Below are positions 8,761 to 18,115 of a stretch of DNA of 64,000 nucleotides, in pieces; position 1 is the stretch's first letter; each line of letters starts with the position of its first letter. The stretch comes from Planctomycetota bacterium (lineage in GTDB: Bacteria; Planctomycetota; UBA1135; UBA2386). The notes beneath the pieces are model-generated. The model was not told the origin of the DNA. It did not search any database and saw only the letters and a program-made list of their open reading frames with translations. The stretch spans positions 1-64,000 of the forward strand of contig JANQJF010000071.1 of assembly GCA_028281765.1 (NCBI GenBank), given 5' to 3'. The translations under genes were made by a program, and so were the position numbers.

Positions 8761-9063
8761 GCATCGGTCTCGTCGTCGACACGCAATGAGACACTTGAGC
8801 CGACTTGCGAATACGCCAATGGCGATCCGGCCCGTCGCACCGCGGACTCGAACCTGTAGCTCGTAAGTGCCCTGCCCCACGACGATTCCACAGTTCTCAC
8901 GCGCCGACCCGTCCGGATCGAACATCAATGGGGCGTCTCGCTACGAGTTCGAGAGACGGACGATTCCGGCGTGCGTCATCCCCGCCTCACCGGAGGTACG
9001 GGCCTCCAGCACGTAGCCCCATTCATGACCGTCTCGTCAGCCCCGCATCGGGGCAGTCTGAAG
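8761..9063. other. 303-bp intergenic region upstream of the pilin gene
   Basis: It separates the pilin gene from the upstream PLP enzyme gene on the same strand and presumably contains the pilin promoter. A tRNA T-arm-like string (GGTTCGAGTCC, minus strand) occurs but no cloverleaf can be built. I see no gene or strong hairpin. Confidence 0.4.
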
Positions 9064-10014
9064 TCACACGACCCAGGGCAGTCGATCCAAGTCGACGTTG
9101 CCACCCGTCAGCACGATGCCGACGCGCCGGTCCGCGAATCTGTCCGGGTTCTTCAACACCGCCGCGAGCGCGACGGCGCACGACGCCTCGATGATCAGCT
9201 TCATTCGCTCCCAGACGAGACGCATCGAGCAGATGACGTCGCCTTCGTCGATCGCGAAGACGTCGGACACGGCGCGCTCGACGATCCGGTAGGTCAGCTG
9301 GCCGAGGCTCGTGCGAAGACCGTCACATACGGTGGTCGGGTTGCCGGCAGCGACCGGCGCGCCGTTCGTGAGCGAGCGAGTCGCGGTGTTGGCTGCGAGC
9401 GGCTCGGCGCCCATGACCTTCGTCGCGGGCGCCAGCGTCTCGTAGGCGAGCGCCGTGCCACTGAGCAAGCCGCCGCCGCCGCACGGCGTGATCACGCAGT
9501 CGAGATCGGGATACTCGTCGTGCAGTTCGAGCGCGGCCGTCCCCTGCCCGGCGATGACGTGCGGATGGTCGAACGGCGGGATCACGACCGATCCCGTGCG
9601 CTCGGCGATCTCCGCACAGGCGGCCTCTCGCGCTTCGGAGACCGGTTCACAGAACGTGATCTCGGCGCCGTATCCCTCGACGGCCTTCACCTTCACCGAA
9701 GGCGCCGTGCGCGGCATCACGACGCGCGCGGGGATGCCGCGCTTCCGCGCCGCGAGCGCCAGCGCCGCAGCGTGGTTGCCGGACGAATGCGTCACGACGC
9801 CGCGCGCGGCCGATTCATCATCGAGCGCGAAGACCGCATTGGTCGCGCCACGGATCTTGAACGCCCCGACCTTCTGCAGGTTCTCGCACTTGAAGAAGAG
9901 CGAGGCCCCGGCCATCTCGTCGATCGCCGACGACGTCATCACGGGCGTGCGGTGGATGTGCGGCCGAATGCGCTCCGCCGCGGCGAGGACGTCTTCAAAC
10001 GTCGGTAGTTGCAT
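9064..10014 (-). CDS. Fold-type II PLP enzyme: threonine/serine dehydratase or serine racemase
   Basis: A 316-residue single-domain enzyme. The PLP lysine lies in FKCENLQKVGAFKIRGA, the substrate loop is SSGNHAA, and the phosphate-binding loop is CGGGGLLSG. There is no C-terminal ACT regulatory domain, so it resembles catabolic threonine dehydratase, serine racemase or L-threo-3-hydroxyaspartate dehydratase, which sequence alone does not separate. The ATG overlaps the stop of the upstream VWA gene (TGATG), so the two are probably translationally coupled. That pairing has no obvious metabolic meaning. Confidence 0.85.
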   Translation of the reverse strand: MQLPTFEDVLAAAERIRPHIHRTPVMTSSAIDEMAGASLFFKCENLQKVGAFKIRGATNAVFALDDESAARGVVTHSSGNHAAALALAARKRGIPARVVMPRTAPSVKVKAVEGYGAEITFCEPVSEAREAACAEIAERTGSVVIPPFDHPHVIAGQGTAALELHDEYPDLDCVITPCGGGGLLSGTALAYETLAPATKVMGAEPLAANTATRSLTNGAPVAAGNPTTVCDGLRTSLGQLTYRIVERAVSDVFAIDEGDVICSMRLVWERMKLIIEASCAVALAAVLKNPDRFADRRVGIVLTGGNVDLDRLPWVV

Positions 10015-11597
10015 CAGTACTTGCGGAACTCGCCATTGTTCTCCCGCGCGAGCTGCTCGAGGAACGCGGTGTTGATGTTCTTGCCGATGCCGATGCAGTG
10101 GATCTTGATGCGCTTGAGCACGTTCCACTCACGCACGGCCTCGATGATCTTCTCCGTGCTGTCGGCCTTGCCGTCGGGCTTCGTCGGCGAGCCGTCGGTC
10201 AGCAGGAAGATCGTGTCGAGCTCGACACCGTAGTACTTGTCCTTCGAACCCTGCCCCGCGACGTCGAAGGCCATCTTCAAGCTGTCGTAGATGTTCGTCG
10301 ACGAGTTCGGCTTGAGCTGCTTGACCCAATCCTGGCCCCGCTTCACGTCCGCCTTGCTCGCCTTGAGCATCTGCTCGCTGAACAGATACGGGAGGTTGTT
10401 GTACCAGATGATGTTGAACTCGGCGTCGCGCTCGAGGCGGCCAAGCGCCGAGATCAGCTCGCCCTTGCAGGCTTCGAGGCGCGTGTCCTTCTTCGGCTCG
10501 CCTTTGCTGTTCTTGAGGACGAGCTCGATCTCCGCCTTCATCGATCCGGACGAGTCGATGATGTACATGATCGACTGCCCGTCCATCGCGATGTCGAAGT
10601 AGTAGCCCATGTCCTTCGTCGACGCGTTGCGGGCGAACATGCCACCGCCGAGCGGAGCCTTGCCCGCGAGCAGCTTCTCCTTCTCATCGGCGTACCACCG
10701 ACGCCACGAGGCGACGAGCACCCCGTGGTTCTGCCGCGTGAGCACTTCGAGCGCAGCGGCGACGTTCTCCTGGGCTCGGCCCTTCTCGGTCTCGAGCAGG
10801 TCGATCAACGGCTCGATCGCCTCGGGGGCCGCGATCTTAGACAGCGCGTAGGCCGCCCGCTCGCGCACCGGCTGCTCCTTGTGCTTGAGCAGCTTGATGA
10901 TCTGTGGCGCGAGCTTCTGCGCGTTCTTCTCGGCGAACGAGATGCCCTCGAGCAGCGCGACGATCTGCGCCGGCTTCTTGGCCTTCGCGAACACGCGCTG
11001 GAGGTCATCGAGCACCCGGTCGCTGAGCTGACCGGCGAGTCGCGAAACCGTGAGCTTGAGCAGGAGCGTGTGCTTCTTGCTCGCGAGCACGTTCTTGACG
11101 AGCCACTTCACGGCCTGCGCTTCGGTGAGCGCTCCGATCTGTGCGCGCAGCGCCGCGTGGAGTCCGCGCAGCTCGTCCACGTTCGCGCGCGAATCCTGCA
11201 GGAGCTTCTTCAGCTCGTTGATGCGGTTGAAGACTGGACGCGGATAGCTCGGTTTCTCTTCGAACTCCTTGCCCTTGGTCAGCTGGACGTATTCCGCGAG
11301 CCAGCCGACACGCTGTACGTCGATCGATTCGATTTCGTTGCCGACGGCAACGTGACCATCGACGAGCGACTTCGCGACCTTCTGCGAGTCGAACGCCGCG
11401 ATGTTCGTCAGCGCGGTTTGCCTCGCCGAGACCGGCTGCGGCTTCTTGGGGTGATAGGCCTTCTTGAAGACCTTGACCGCCTTGGCTTCGTCGGCAGGCG
11501 CCTGAGGGACTGCGACGGCCGGAACAGGGACAATCGGTGCCGCGACGATCGGTAGCGCGAGCAGCAGCGCCGACAGCAGAGGGAGGATCAGCTTCAT
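10014..11597 (-). CDS. Secreted HEAT-repeat plus von Willebrand A domain protein
   Basis: 527 residues with a signal peptide (MKLILPLLSALLLALPIVAA). The middle is a helical repeat region with a clear HEAT unit (KEQPVRERAAYALSKIAAPE). The C-terminal part of about 190 residues is a VWA domain with the MIDAS motif DSSGSM, a downstream Thr in SSTNIYDSL and Asp in LLTDGS, so it should bind a divalent metal and a protein ligand. It probably acts in the periplasm or at the surface. The start codon has no Shine-Dalgarno; CCCCTCCCG precedes ATGAAG, as it does at the epimerase gene at 50810. It overlaps the PLP-enzyme start by one base. Confidence 0.8.
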   Translation of the reverse strand: MKLILPLLSALLLALPIVAAPIVPVPAVAVPQAPADEAKAVKVFKKAYHPKKPQPVSARQTALTNIAAFDSQKVAKSLVDGHVAVGNEIESIDVQRVGWLAEYVQLTKGKEFEEKPSYPRPVFNRINELKKLLQDSRANVDELRGLHAALRAQIGALTEAQAVKWLVKNVLASKKHTLLLKLTVSRLAGQLSDRVLDDLQRVFAKAKKPAQIVALLEGISFAEKNAQKLAPQIIKLLKHKEQPVRERAAYALSKIAAPEAIEPLIDLLETEKGRAQENVAAALEVLTRQNHGVLVASWRRWYADEKEKLLAGKAPLGGGMFARNASTKDMGYYFDIAMDGQSIMYIIDSSGSMKAEIELVLKNSKGEPKKDTRLEACKGELISALGRLERDAEFNIIWYNNLPYLFSEQMLKASKADVKRGQDWVKQLKPNSSTNIYDSLKMAFDVAGQGSKDKYYGVELDTIFLLTDGSPTKPDGKADSTEKIIEAVREWNVLKRIKIHCIGIGKNINTAFLEQLARENNGEFRKY

Positions 11598-11696
11598 CGG
11601 GAGGGGGACGGGCGGACGAGCTCCGTCGTTTGGTGAGAGGGGCCGGGCCAGGGCGCCGCTATCATGACGCGCCGTCGCCTGGGCGACGAGACCCTG

Positions 11697-13328
11697 ATGA
11701 CGGAAACCGATCACACCCGACCGTCCAACCCGTTCCTGCGAAATGCCCTGAGCGCCGGCCTCATCGCCGCGCTGTTGGGGGTCGTCGCCTACGGCATCGT
11801 CACGCTGTTCGACGGGTTCCAGATCCTCGACGACGGCTATTTCTACGCTCGCTACGCGCACCACCTCGTGACCGAGGGGACGGTCGCGTGGAACCCGGGG
11901 GCCGCGCCCTCGTTCGGGCCGACCTCGCTCGGTTGGGTGTTCGCACTGGCGCCGCTGATGGTCGTGTTTCCCACGTGGCCGGCACAGGCGATTCTGGTCG
12001 GCTGCGCGGTCTTCGCCGGAGTCTTCGCCCTCGCCCTGCTCGGACTCATCGCGCGCGACGCGCCACGCGGCGTCCGGCTGCCGGCAATGGTGTTGGTCGC
12101 ACTCTCGCTGGGCCTGAGCGCGCCCCACTTCGCGGCAATGGTCACGAGCGGAATGGACACCGCATTCGCGCTCACGTTCGTGCCGTTTCTCTTGTGGGCC
12201 TACCTCGGCGCCGAGCGGCGGGCGACCACGTTTCGCGCGATCTTCGCAGGAGCGGTCGGTGGTCTGGCGTTCGTCGTGCGACCCGACCTCTTGCTGTTCG
12301 CGTTCGCGGCACCGACCGCGATGCTGGTGTTGGGGCGAGACGAGGCACGACGCAGTGGCGCCATCGCCATGACGACGACCGGCCTCGTGCTCGGCGCCCA
12401 GCTCCTGGCCGCGCAGATCTACTTCGGCCGCCCGCTACCCCTGTCGTTCTACGCGAAGTCCACCGGGTTCTTCAGCGACGAGATGCACGCGGTGTTCGTC
12501 GACACGCCGCAACTCGAGCTACTCAAGTTCGCGCTGTCGTACCGCATCCTGCTGGTGCTGATCCTGATCGACTTCGTGTTCGCGCCGCGCCGCTGGTGGC
12601 GTGCGACGTCACCGGTCGAGAAGGGGATCACCGGCGCAGCCGTGCTCTTCATTACCTACTACCTGTTCTTTGTGCTGCAGATGATGGGCGAGAACGCGCG
12701 CTTCTACTACCCGACCCTTCCCGTAATCGCCTGGCTCGCGACGCGCAGCCTCGCGCGGTTGCTGGGTGATCGGACCGATAGGCTCCGCGATGCGACCGCA
12801 CGACTCCCCATCGCGGCCCACGCCTTCGGCGCTGCCGCACTCGTCGCGCTGACGCTGCCGGCCGTGCGCGGAATCGTCGAGTTCCAGCCGCAGAAGCGCG
12901 ACGATGCCCGCCGCCTGGGTCGCTTCGACATCGCCGCGATGCACGCGGAGATCCCGAACCCGTCGATCTGGTACGGCATCCGGGAGTTCGCACAGCTCGA
13001 CGGCGACTTCACGATCGCAACGACCGAAGTCGGCGTCCCTGGCGTCGTCTGCATCGACAAGACGATCGCCGACCTCTCGGGACTGAACGAACCGTGGATC
13101 GTCGACGCCGGTGGCTTCACGGCAGAAGCGTTCTTCGAACAGCACCGGCCGGACATCCTGTACCAAGTGTTTGACACCTACCCGCAGATCCGCAACGAAC
13201 TCGAGAACAGCAGGACGTTCCGGAACGACTACGACTACTTCCCCGATCTCGGCACCGGCATTGCAGTGCGCCGCGACAGTCCCCACCACGGGTTCCTGAT
13301 CGAGCTCGTGGCGAAGTACCCGCGATGA
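11697..13328 (+). CDS. Polytopic glycosyltransferase-like membrane protein (GT-C type)
   Basis: 543 residues with about ten hydrophobic helices. The first periplasmic loop contains LDDGYFYARYAHHLVTEGTV then AWNPG, the DDxxxxxRYAxNxxxGxGxxxNPG block of GT-C mannosyl/arabinofuranosyltransferase-like proteins that use lipid-linked sugars. The C-terminal part is soluble and may recognise the acceptor. The ORF could start at ATG 11664, but a TATCAT box overlaps that codon, so I prefer ATG 11697. Its stop overlaps the next start (ATGA), so the next gene is probably co-translated. Confidence 0.75.
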   Translation: MTETDHTRPSNPFLRNALSAGLIAALLGVVAYGIVTLFDGFQILDDGYFYARYAHHLVTEGTVAWNPGAAPSFGPTSLGWVFALAPLMVVFPTWPAQAILVGCAVFAGVFALALLGLIARDAPRGVRLPAMVLVALSLGLSAPHFAAMVTSGMDTAFALTFVPFLLWAYLGAERRATTFRAIFAGAVGGLAFVVRPDLLLFAFAAPTAMLVLGRDEARRSGAIAMTTTGLVLGAQLLAAQIYFGRPLPLSFYAKSTGFFSDEMHAVFVDTPQLELLKFALSYRILLVLILIDFVFAPRRWWRATSPVEKGITGAAVLFITYYLFFVLQMMGENARFYYPTLPVIAWLATRSLARLLGDRTDRLRDATARLPIAAHAFGAAALVALTLPAVRGIVEFQPQKRDDARRLGRFDIAAMHAEIPNPSIWYGIREFAQLDGDFTIATTEVGVPGVVCIDKTIADLSGLNEPWIVDAGGFTAEAFFEQHRPDILYQVFDTYPQIRNELENSRTFRNDYDYFPDLGTGIAVRRDSPHHGFLIELVAKYPR

Positions 13329-14092
13329 ACCGCTACCTGTCGACACTCCTGGTCTGCGTCTTCACCGGGGCGGCACATGGGCAATCGAAGCCGGCGTCCC
13401 AACCGAGTTCGCGACCGACCAAGCCCGAGCCCGCCGCGACTTCGACGCGCGATGGGCGCAACGTCACGGTCGGAAGGAGCGGTCCGGCGTTTCGGATCCC
13501 GACGAGCTGGGTGCGCTGGCAGGACAAGTTCGGCGGCGCGCTGATCGAGGACGGCGCTGCACTCGAGAAGATCCCGGTGCAGGGAGAGTTCGACAAGGAG
13601 ATCGACGAGGTGCTGCGCAGCGCGTTGTCGACGCGACGTTGCGCGTTCCACGGCGGCAGCTCGACCTGGGGCAAGGGCCTGGCTTACAGCGGATTCGCGA
13701 TGCGGGTCTACCTTCTCGACGAGGCACCGAAGGATATCGAAACGAAGCTGGACGTTCAGGCGGCCACCGCGGCCCGAGACGTGATGTCCCCGCGACGCGC
13801 CAAGGCGCGCAACGCCGCGGGCAGCTTCGTCCGCAAGAACCCGAAGGGGCCGCCCCCGAAACCCGCCCCTCCGGAGCCGATCGAAAAGTATCGCCCGGAA
13901 CGCACCAAGGACACGCACTGGCACCGCAACCGGTTCCTGCTCGACCTCCACTACGGCGACTACGGCGCGAAGGCGGAGATCGACATTCGATTGCGATCGC
14001 ACGGCACGCAGACGCTCGCGGTCGTGTTCTTGCACACCGACTTCAAGGACCAGGCGAAGACCAAGGAAGTCCTGCTGTCGATGCTGCAGTGA
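13325..14092 (+). CDS. Secreted hypothetical protein
   Basis: 255 residues with a signal peptide (MNRYLSTLLVCVFTGAAHGQ) and a low-complexity linker (SKPASQPSSRPTKPEP). The mature part starts with a beta-rich stretch (GPAFRIPTSWVRW) and has a proline-rich segment near residue 180. The C-terminal block AEIDIRLRSHGTQTLAVVFL suggests a small alpha/beta domain. No family recognised. It overlaps the GT-C-like gene by four bases (ATGA), so it may be a partner of that membrane protein. Confidence 0.6.
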   Translation: MNRYLSTLLVCVFTGAAHGQSKPASQPSSRPTKPEPAATSTRDGRNVTVGRSGPAFRIPTSWVRWQDKFGGALIEDGAALEKIPVQGEFDKEIDEVLRSALSTRRCAFHGGSSTWGKGLAYSGFAMRVYLLDEAPKDIETKLDVQAATAARDVMSPRRAKARNAAGSFVRKNPKGPPPKPAPPEPIEKYRPERTKDTHWHRNRFLLDLHYGDYGAKAEIDIRLRSHGTQTLAVVFLHTDFKDQAKTKEVLLSMLQ

Positions 14093-14095
14093 GGC

Positions 14096-15775
14096 TCAGT
14101 CCAATCGCGACACGAACGACTCGGCGACCAATCGGGCGAGGAGTGCGTATCCCTCAGCCGTGCAGTGACCGCCATCCGGCGCGAAGATCTCTTCGCGAGG
14201 ACGCTCCGTCAGCAGCTCGCGAAAGGCCCGCTGCACGCGCACGACAGCAACACCCCGAGCGTCTCGAACGCGAGTCATCGCGCGCTCGGTCTCGGCGAGT
14301 CCGCTCGGGTAACCGACCAACGTCACGCCGGCCCCCCGCTCGCGACAGCGGTCGACGAACTGCACGAGATGATCCACGAGCACGTCCTCGACGTTCGCGG
14401 CTCGAGTGACAACGGACGAGAGCAGCGACTCGACGCGTGCACGCCCATGCCCCAACGCTGAGTCGTTCTTGAACACATGATCCAGCTGAGCAGCGGTCGG
14501 AAGGGGCGACACCAACAGGCCGACCTCCTCGAGGAACATGTCCGCGTCATCGTTCGCGAGCAGCCCTCGGATCAAATCCGAGAGCACTTCACTCGGCGGA
14601 TCGCCGGCAAACTTCCGAATCCGCGCCTTCGCGCGATATGCCCGCGCGCGTTCGTCGGGCTCCTTCGCGGTCCGCTCCGCGACCTCGGCGACACGCATGC
14701 CCTCGTCCGTCAGGTCGAGCGCCCAACAGGCGGTTGCGTACTGGACGTGCAGAGCGAAGTCATCGGGAAAGCGCGGAGCCTGCACGCGACACCACTCGAG
14801 GTGCTCGCGATCCGCTCCGAGTCTGTGGTAGCTCAGCGCGACGCTCGTGGCCTCTTCTGCGGACGGTTGCGGGCCCACCCGCTCGAGCAGCTCTTCGAGT
14901 AGCCGCCGCGCATGCTTCGTGCGTCCGAGCCTCGCCGCCGCATCGATTCGCAGCGTCGTCGATTCGACGAACTGCTCGTCCGGCAGCTCGCCGGACACGA
15001 AAGGCTCGGGATCACTCGCCAGGAGCTGACTCGGATGCGTCCCGACCGCTTCGAGCAAGAGCCCATGTTCGTGCTCGGTGACCGAGTACTCCTGCAGCTC
15101 GCCACCGAACCCGAACCAAACGCTGCGCCCCTCGACTCGCCAGCTCCCGACGAACGGCGCCGCGAACAGCACACCGTCGCCGTGAAACTCGAGGCGTTCG
15201 CTTCGCACGGTGCGGAACGCCCGACCGACAAAGAGGTCCGGGGAGAGCGACTCTCCCCCGACTCCGACCGCGGCACCGCGGGCATCTCCGAGCCGATCGA
15301 ACAACCACGTCGCCAAGTGGCCGACGCGGAATCGCCATCGGAATCCCGTCGGATCGGATCCCGACGCGCCCGACCTCGCGGGCAGTTCCACGCGAGCGGG
15401 TTTGCGCCAGACGTCGTTCGTCCCGACGAGCACGAAGACGTGTTCGGGTCGCACGCGATCGAAGTCCGCGTCCAGCCGGAGCAGAACGTCGGCGGAGTGC
15501 TGTCCGGGGTAGCCACAGTTCGCGACGGTGAAGTCCATCCCCGTGCGCTCGCGCAACTCGCGCTCGAGCTGTGCGGGGTACGAGCCCGCCGGGGTTTCTG
15601 CACCGATCCCGAACGTGAACGAGTCGCCGACACAGAGCACGCGACGTGCACTGTCTTTCGTGGCCACCTCCGCCCCCGCGTTGGTCAGCCAAACCACGAC
15701 CGCGCCAAGCTGGAGCACGAGCTCGAGCAGCAGAACGGTGAGGATGGCCTGGACCAGGAGACGGCGAATTCGCAC
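14096..15775 (-). CDS. SGNH-type hydrolase with central TPR-like region
   Basis: 559 residues. An N-terminal membrane anchor (LLVQAILTVLLLELVLQLGAVVV) is followed by SGNH block I with the serine (LCVGDSFTFGIG), block III (LVGTNDVW), and at the far C-terminus block V with the Asp-His pair (APDGGHCTAEGYALLA). About 250 residues inserted between blocks III and V form helical pairs like TPR (ARLGRTKHARRLLEELLERV). Members of this family act on acyl groups of glycans or lipids. The GTG start lies six bases after a TAGGAT hexamer, so the transcript may be leaderless. Divergent from the DUF885 gene. Confidence 0.75.
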   Translation of the reverse strand: MRIRRLLVQAILTVLLLELVLQLGAVVVWLTNAGAEVATKDSARRVLCVGDSFTFGIGAETPAGSYPAQLERELRERTGMDFTVANCGYPGQHSADVLLRLDADFDRVRPEHVFVLVGTNDVWRKPARVELPARSGASGSDPTGFRWRFRVGHLATWLFDRLGDARGAAVGVGGESLSPDLFVGRAFRTVRSERLEFHGDGVLFAAPFVGSWRVEGRSVWFGFGGELQEYSVTEHEHGLLLEAVGTHPSQLLASDPEPFVSGELPDEQFVESTTLRIDAAARLGRTKHARRLLEELLERVGPQPSAEEATSVALSYHRLGADREHLEWCRVQAPRFPDDFALHVQYATACWALDLTDEGMRVAEVAERTAKEPDERARAYRAKARIRKFAGDPPSEVLSDLIRGLLANDDADMFLEEVGLLVSPLPTAAQLDHVFKNDSALGHGRARVESLLSSVVTRAANVEDVLVDHLVQFVDRCRERGAGVTLVGYPSGLAETERAMTRVRDARGVAVVRVQRAFRELLTERPREEIFAPDGGHCTAEGYALLARLVAESFVSRLD

Positions 15776-15781
15776 GCCACG

Positions 15782-15787
15782 ATCCTA
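15782..15787 (-). promoter_or_regulatory. Candidate -10 box TAGGAT, leaderless start
   Basis: The hexamer ends six bases before the GTG of the SGNH hydrolase gene. A facing box serves the divergent DUF885 gene. Confidence 0.35.
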
Positions 15788-15825
15788 CTCCGGGTTCGAC
15801 GATCGATCTCCTGCCCAGCCGGTGC

Positions 15826-15831
15826 GATAGT
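15826..15831 (+). promoter_or_regulatory. Candidate -10 box GATAGT, leaderless start
   Basis: GATAGT ends six bases before the ATG of the DUF885 gene in a 62-bp divergent intergenic region. No Shine-Dalgarno is present. Confidence 0.35.
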
Positions 15832-15837
15832 GAGCCC

Positions 15838-17508
15838 ATGCGCGCCCTCCCGCTGCTCGTGGTGATCGCCCTGGCCCCGTCGACGCTCGCCCAGGATCCG
15901 CGAATCCGCCCTCTCATCGAGAGATACCAGACCGACAAGGCGCTGCTCGAGCGACGCTACGAACTCGTGTTCTCGAACACGTTCGCGCAGCGCATGCAGC
16001 GGTTCTTCCACGAGACGCTCGACGGACTCGCCGCGCTGCCGTTCGAGGACCTGACCAAGGACGACCAAGTCGACTGGCTGTTGTTCCGCAACGCGATCCA
16101 GCGCGAGCTCGCGAGGCGCACGCGCACCGCGAAACAGGACGACGCCATCGGCGAACTCGTCCCGTTCGCCGAGGCAATCGTCGAACTCGTCGAGAAACGG
16201 CGTGGCGTCGAGCCGATCGAACCCAAGAAGCTGGCCGCGCAGCTCTCCCAACTCGCGCCGACCATCGAGAAGCTCACAGCCTCGCTCGGCTCCGTCGACC
16301 TCGACTCGAAGACGGGCAACCACGCCGCGCGCAGAGTCAGCGCGTTGAGCCGCGCGCTGCGCGAGTGGTACCGTTTCTACAAAGGCTACGACCCGATGTT
16401 CTCTTGGTGGGTCAAGAGCCCCTACACCGACGTCGAGGAGGCGCTCGGCGACTACGCGCAGGCGATCCGCGCAAAACAACGCGGAGGCGGATCCTTCCGG
16501 GGCGAGCCGATCGGTCGCGCCGCGCTGCTCGACGAGCTCGCCTTCGAGATGATCCCCTATTCGCCCGAAGAGCTGGTGCGCATCGCGCAGAAGGAGTTTG
16601 CGTGGTGCGACAAGGAGATGCTCCGCGCCTCTCGCGACCTCGGCTTTGGCGAGGAGTGGAAGAAGGCACTCGACTCCGTCAAGAACCGCCACGTCGAGCC
16701 CGGCGAGCAGCCGCGGATGATCCGCGAGCTCGCCTGGGAAGCGATCGACTACATCGACGAGCACGAGCTCATCACCGTCCCGGAGCTCTGCAAGGAGAGC
16801 TGGCGCATGACGATGATGTCACCCGAGCGCCAGAAGACGAGCCCGTACTTCCTCGGCGGCGAGACGATCCAAGTGTCGTTCCCGACCGACGCGATGGCGC
16901 ACATCGACAAGCTCATGTCGATGCGCGGCAACAACCGCCATTTCGCGCGCGCTACGGTGCACCACGAGCTGATCCCTGGTCACCATCTACAGGGGTTCAT
17001 GACCGACCGTCACCGGACCTACCGGCGACTGTTCCGCACGCCGTTCTGGATGGAAGGCTGGGCGCTGTATTGGGAGATGACGCTCTGGGACAGAGACTTC
17101 CAACAAAGCGCCGCGGACCGCGTCGGCATGCTGTTCTGGCGCATGCACCGCTGCGCGCGCATCGTGTTTTCGCTGTCGTATCACCTCGGCGAGATGACCG
17201 AACAGGAGTGCATCGACTTCCTCGTCGAGCGCGTCGGGCACGAGCGCAACAACGCGACTGCCGAAGTGCGACGGTCGGTCGTCGGCGGGTACGGCCCGCT
17301 CTACCAAGCGGCCTACATGCTGGGCGCACTGCAGCTGCGCGCGCTCCGTCGCGAAGTCGTGGACTCGGGCAAGCTGCCGGAGCGCGACTTCCACGACCAG
17401 GTGCTGCGCGCGAACAGCATCCCGATCGAGATGGTCCGCGCGCTCGTCATCGACCAGAAACTGACGCGCGACTTCCGCTCGTCGTGGCGCTTCTACGGCG
17501 ACGTGTGA
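15838..17508 (+). CDS. Secreted DUF885-family putative metallopeptidase
   Basis: 556 residues with a signal peptide (MRALPLLVVIALAPSTLAQ). The C-terminal half carries HHELIPGHHLQGFM, the HExxPGHHxQ signature of DUF885, followed by FWMEGWALYWE, which supplies the expected glutamate ligand. Length is normal for the family. DUF885 proteins are related to M32-like carboxypeptidases; peptidase activity is inferred from the zinc motif. Likely periplasmic. The ATG lies close behind a GATAGT box, without a Shine-Dalgarno. It converges on a small lipoprotein gene 20 bases downstream. Confidence 0.88.
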   Translation: MRALPLLVVIALAPSTLAQDPRIRPLIERYQTDKALLERRYELVFSNTFAQRMQRFFHETLDGLAALPFEDLTKDDQVDWLLFRNAIQRELARRTRTAKQDDAIGELVPFAEAIVELVEKRRGVEPIEPKKLAAQLSQLAPTIEKLTASLGSVDLDSKTGNHAARRVSALSRALREWYRFYKGYDPMFSWWVKSPYTDVEEALGDYAQAIRAKQRGGGSFRGEPIGRAALLDELAFEMIPYSPEELVRIAQKEFAWCDKEMLRASRDLGFGEEWKKALDSVKNRHVEPGEQPRMIRELAWEAIDYIDEHELITVPELCKESWRMTMMSPERQKTSPYFLGGETIQVSFPTDAMAHIDKLMSMRGNNRHFARATVHHELIPGHHLQGFMTDRHRTYRRLFRTPFWMEGWALYWEMTLWDRDFQQSAADRVGMLFWRMHRCARIVFSLSYHLGEMTEQECIDFLVERVGHERNNATAEVRRSVVGGYGPLYQAAYMLGALQLRALRREVVDSGKLPERDFHDQVLRANSIPIEMVRALVIDQKLTRDFRSSWRFYGDV

Positions 17509-17527
17509 GTCGAGAGTGTCGCTCCGA

Positions 17528-17962
17528 TCACTTCTTGATCAGAGTGATCTCCATCTCCTTGCCGTCGGGACCCTTGTCCTTGCCGACGAGCTTGCCGTCC
17601 TTGATCTCGAGAACGCGGGTCTCGCCCTTGTCCTTGCCCTCGGTCGTGGTCATCGAGACCTTGCCATTCTCGAGCTTCCAGGTGCCCTTCGCGTCCTGAT
17701 CGCCACCGCTGACGACGAACGTGTTGTCGGCCTTCACCTCGACGGACATCTCGCCCATCGCCTTGATCATGCCCTCCATCATCGGCTTCATCATGGCCTT
17801 CTGCTCGGCGGGCATGTCACCCATGCCGTCCATGATCATCTTCTCCAACGCCTTGGTATCGAGCGAGTACTTGCCGGCGACGGAGGCGGCCTGCGACTCG
17901 CCACCACAGGAACCGAGAGCGAACAGAACGGCGGACAGAGCGGCGATAACAGCGTGTTTCAT
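17528..17962 (-). CDS. Small lipoprotein of unknown function
   Basis: 144 residues. The signal peptide ends in the lipobox LGSC (VIAALSAVLFALGSCGGE). A Met-rich helix (KMIMDGMGDMPAEQKAMMKP) is followed by a short beta-sheet part (GTWKLENGKVSMTTT, EITLIKK), the layout of small lipocalin-like exported proteins. Met-rich helices can bind copper, but there is no copper gene nearby, so that is speculation. ATG 17962 was chosen for the lipoprotein signal and AAGGAA six bases upstream. Confidence 0.7.
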   Translation of the reverse strand: MKHAVIAALSAVLFALGSCGGESQAASVAGKYSLDTKALEKMIMDGMGDMPAEQKAMMKPMMEGMIKAMGEMSVEVKADNTFVVSGGDQDAKGTWKLENGKVSMTTTEGKDKGETRVLEIKDGKLVGKDKGPDGKEMEITLIKK

Positions 17963-18115
17963 GGGGTTTCCTTCGATTGGGAGGGGTGGCGACGGTAGCA
18001 GCATTGCTCCGGGCGCCAAGCCCCTTCGGGCATAGCGGGGATCAATTCACAAATTGGCGACTTTGGCCGGAGGGCAGTCCGGCAACGGCAGTGGCCTCGA
18101 GACGACGTTTCCGCC

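Noticed and set aside
8842-8856. tRNA T-arm-like string (GGTTCGAGTCC, minus strand)
   Set aside because: The flanking bases do not pair into a T-stem and no anticodon or acceptor stem can be built.
17526-17549. Hairpin GATCACT-N10-AGTGATC between convergent genes as a terminator
   Set aside because: The stem is only 7 bp, AT-containing, without a T run, and most of it is inside the coding end of the lipoprotein gene.
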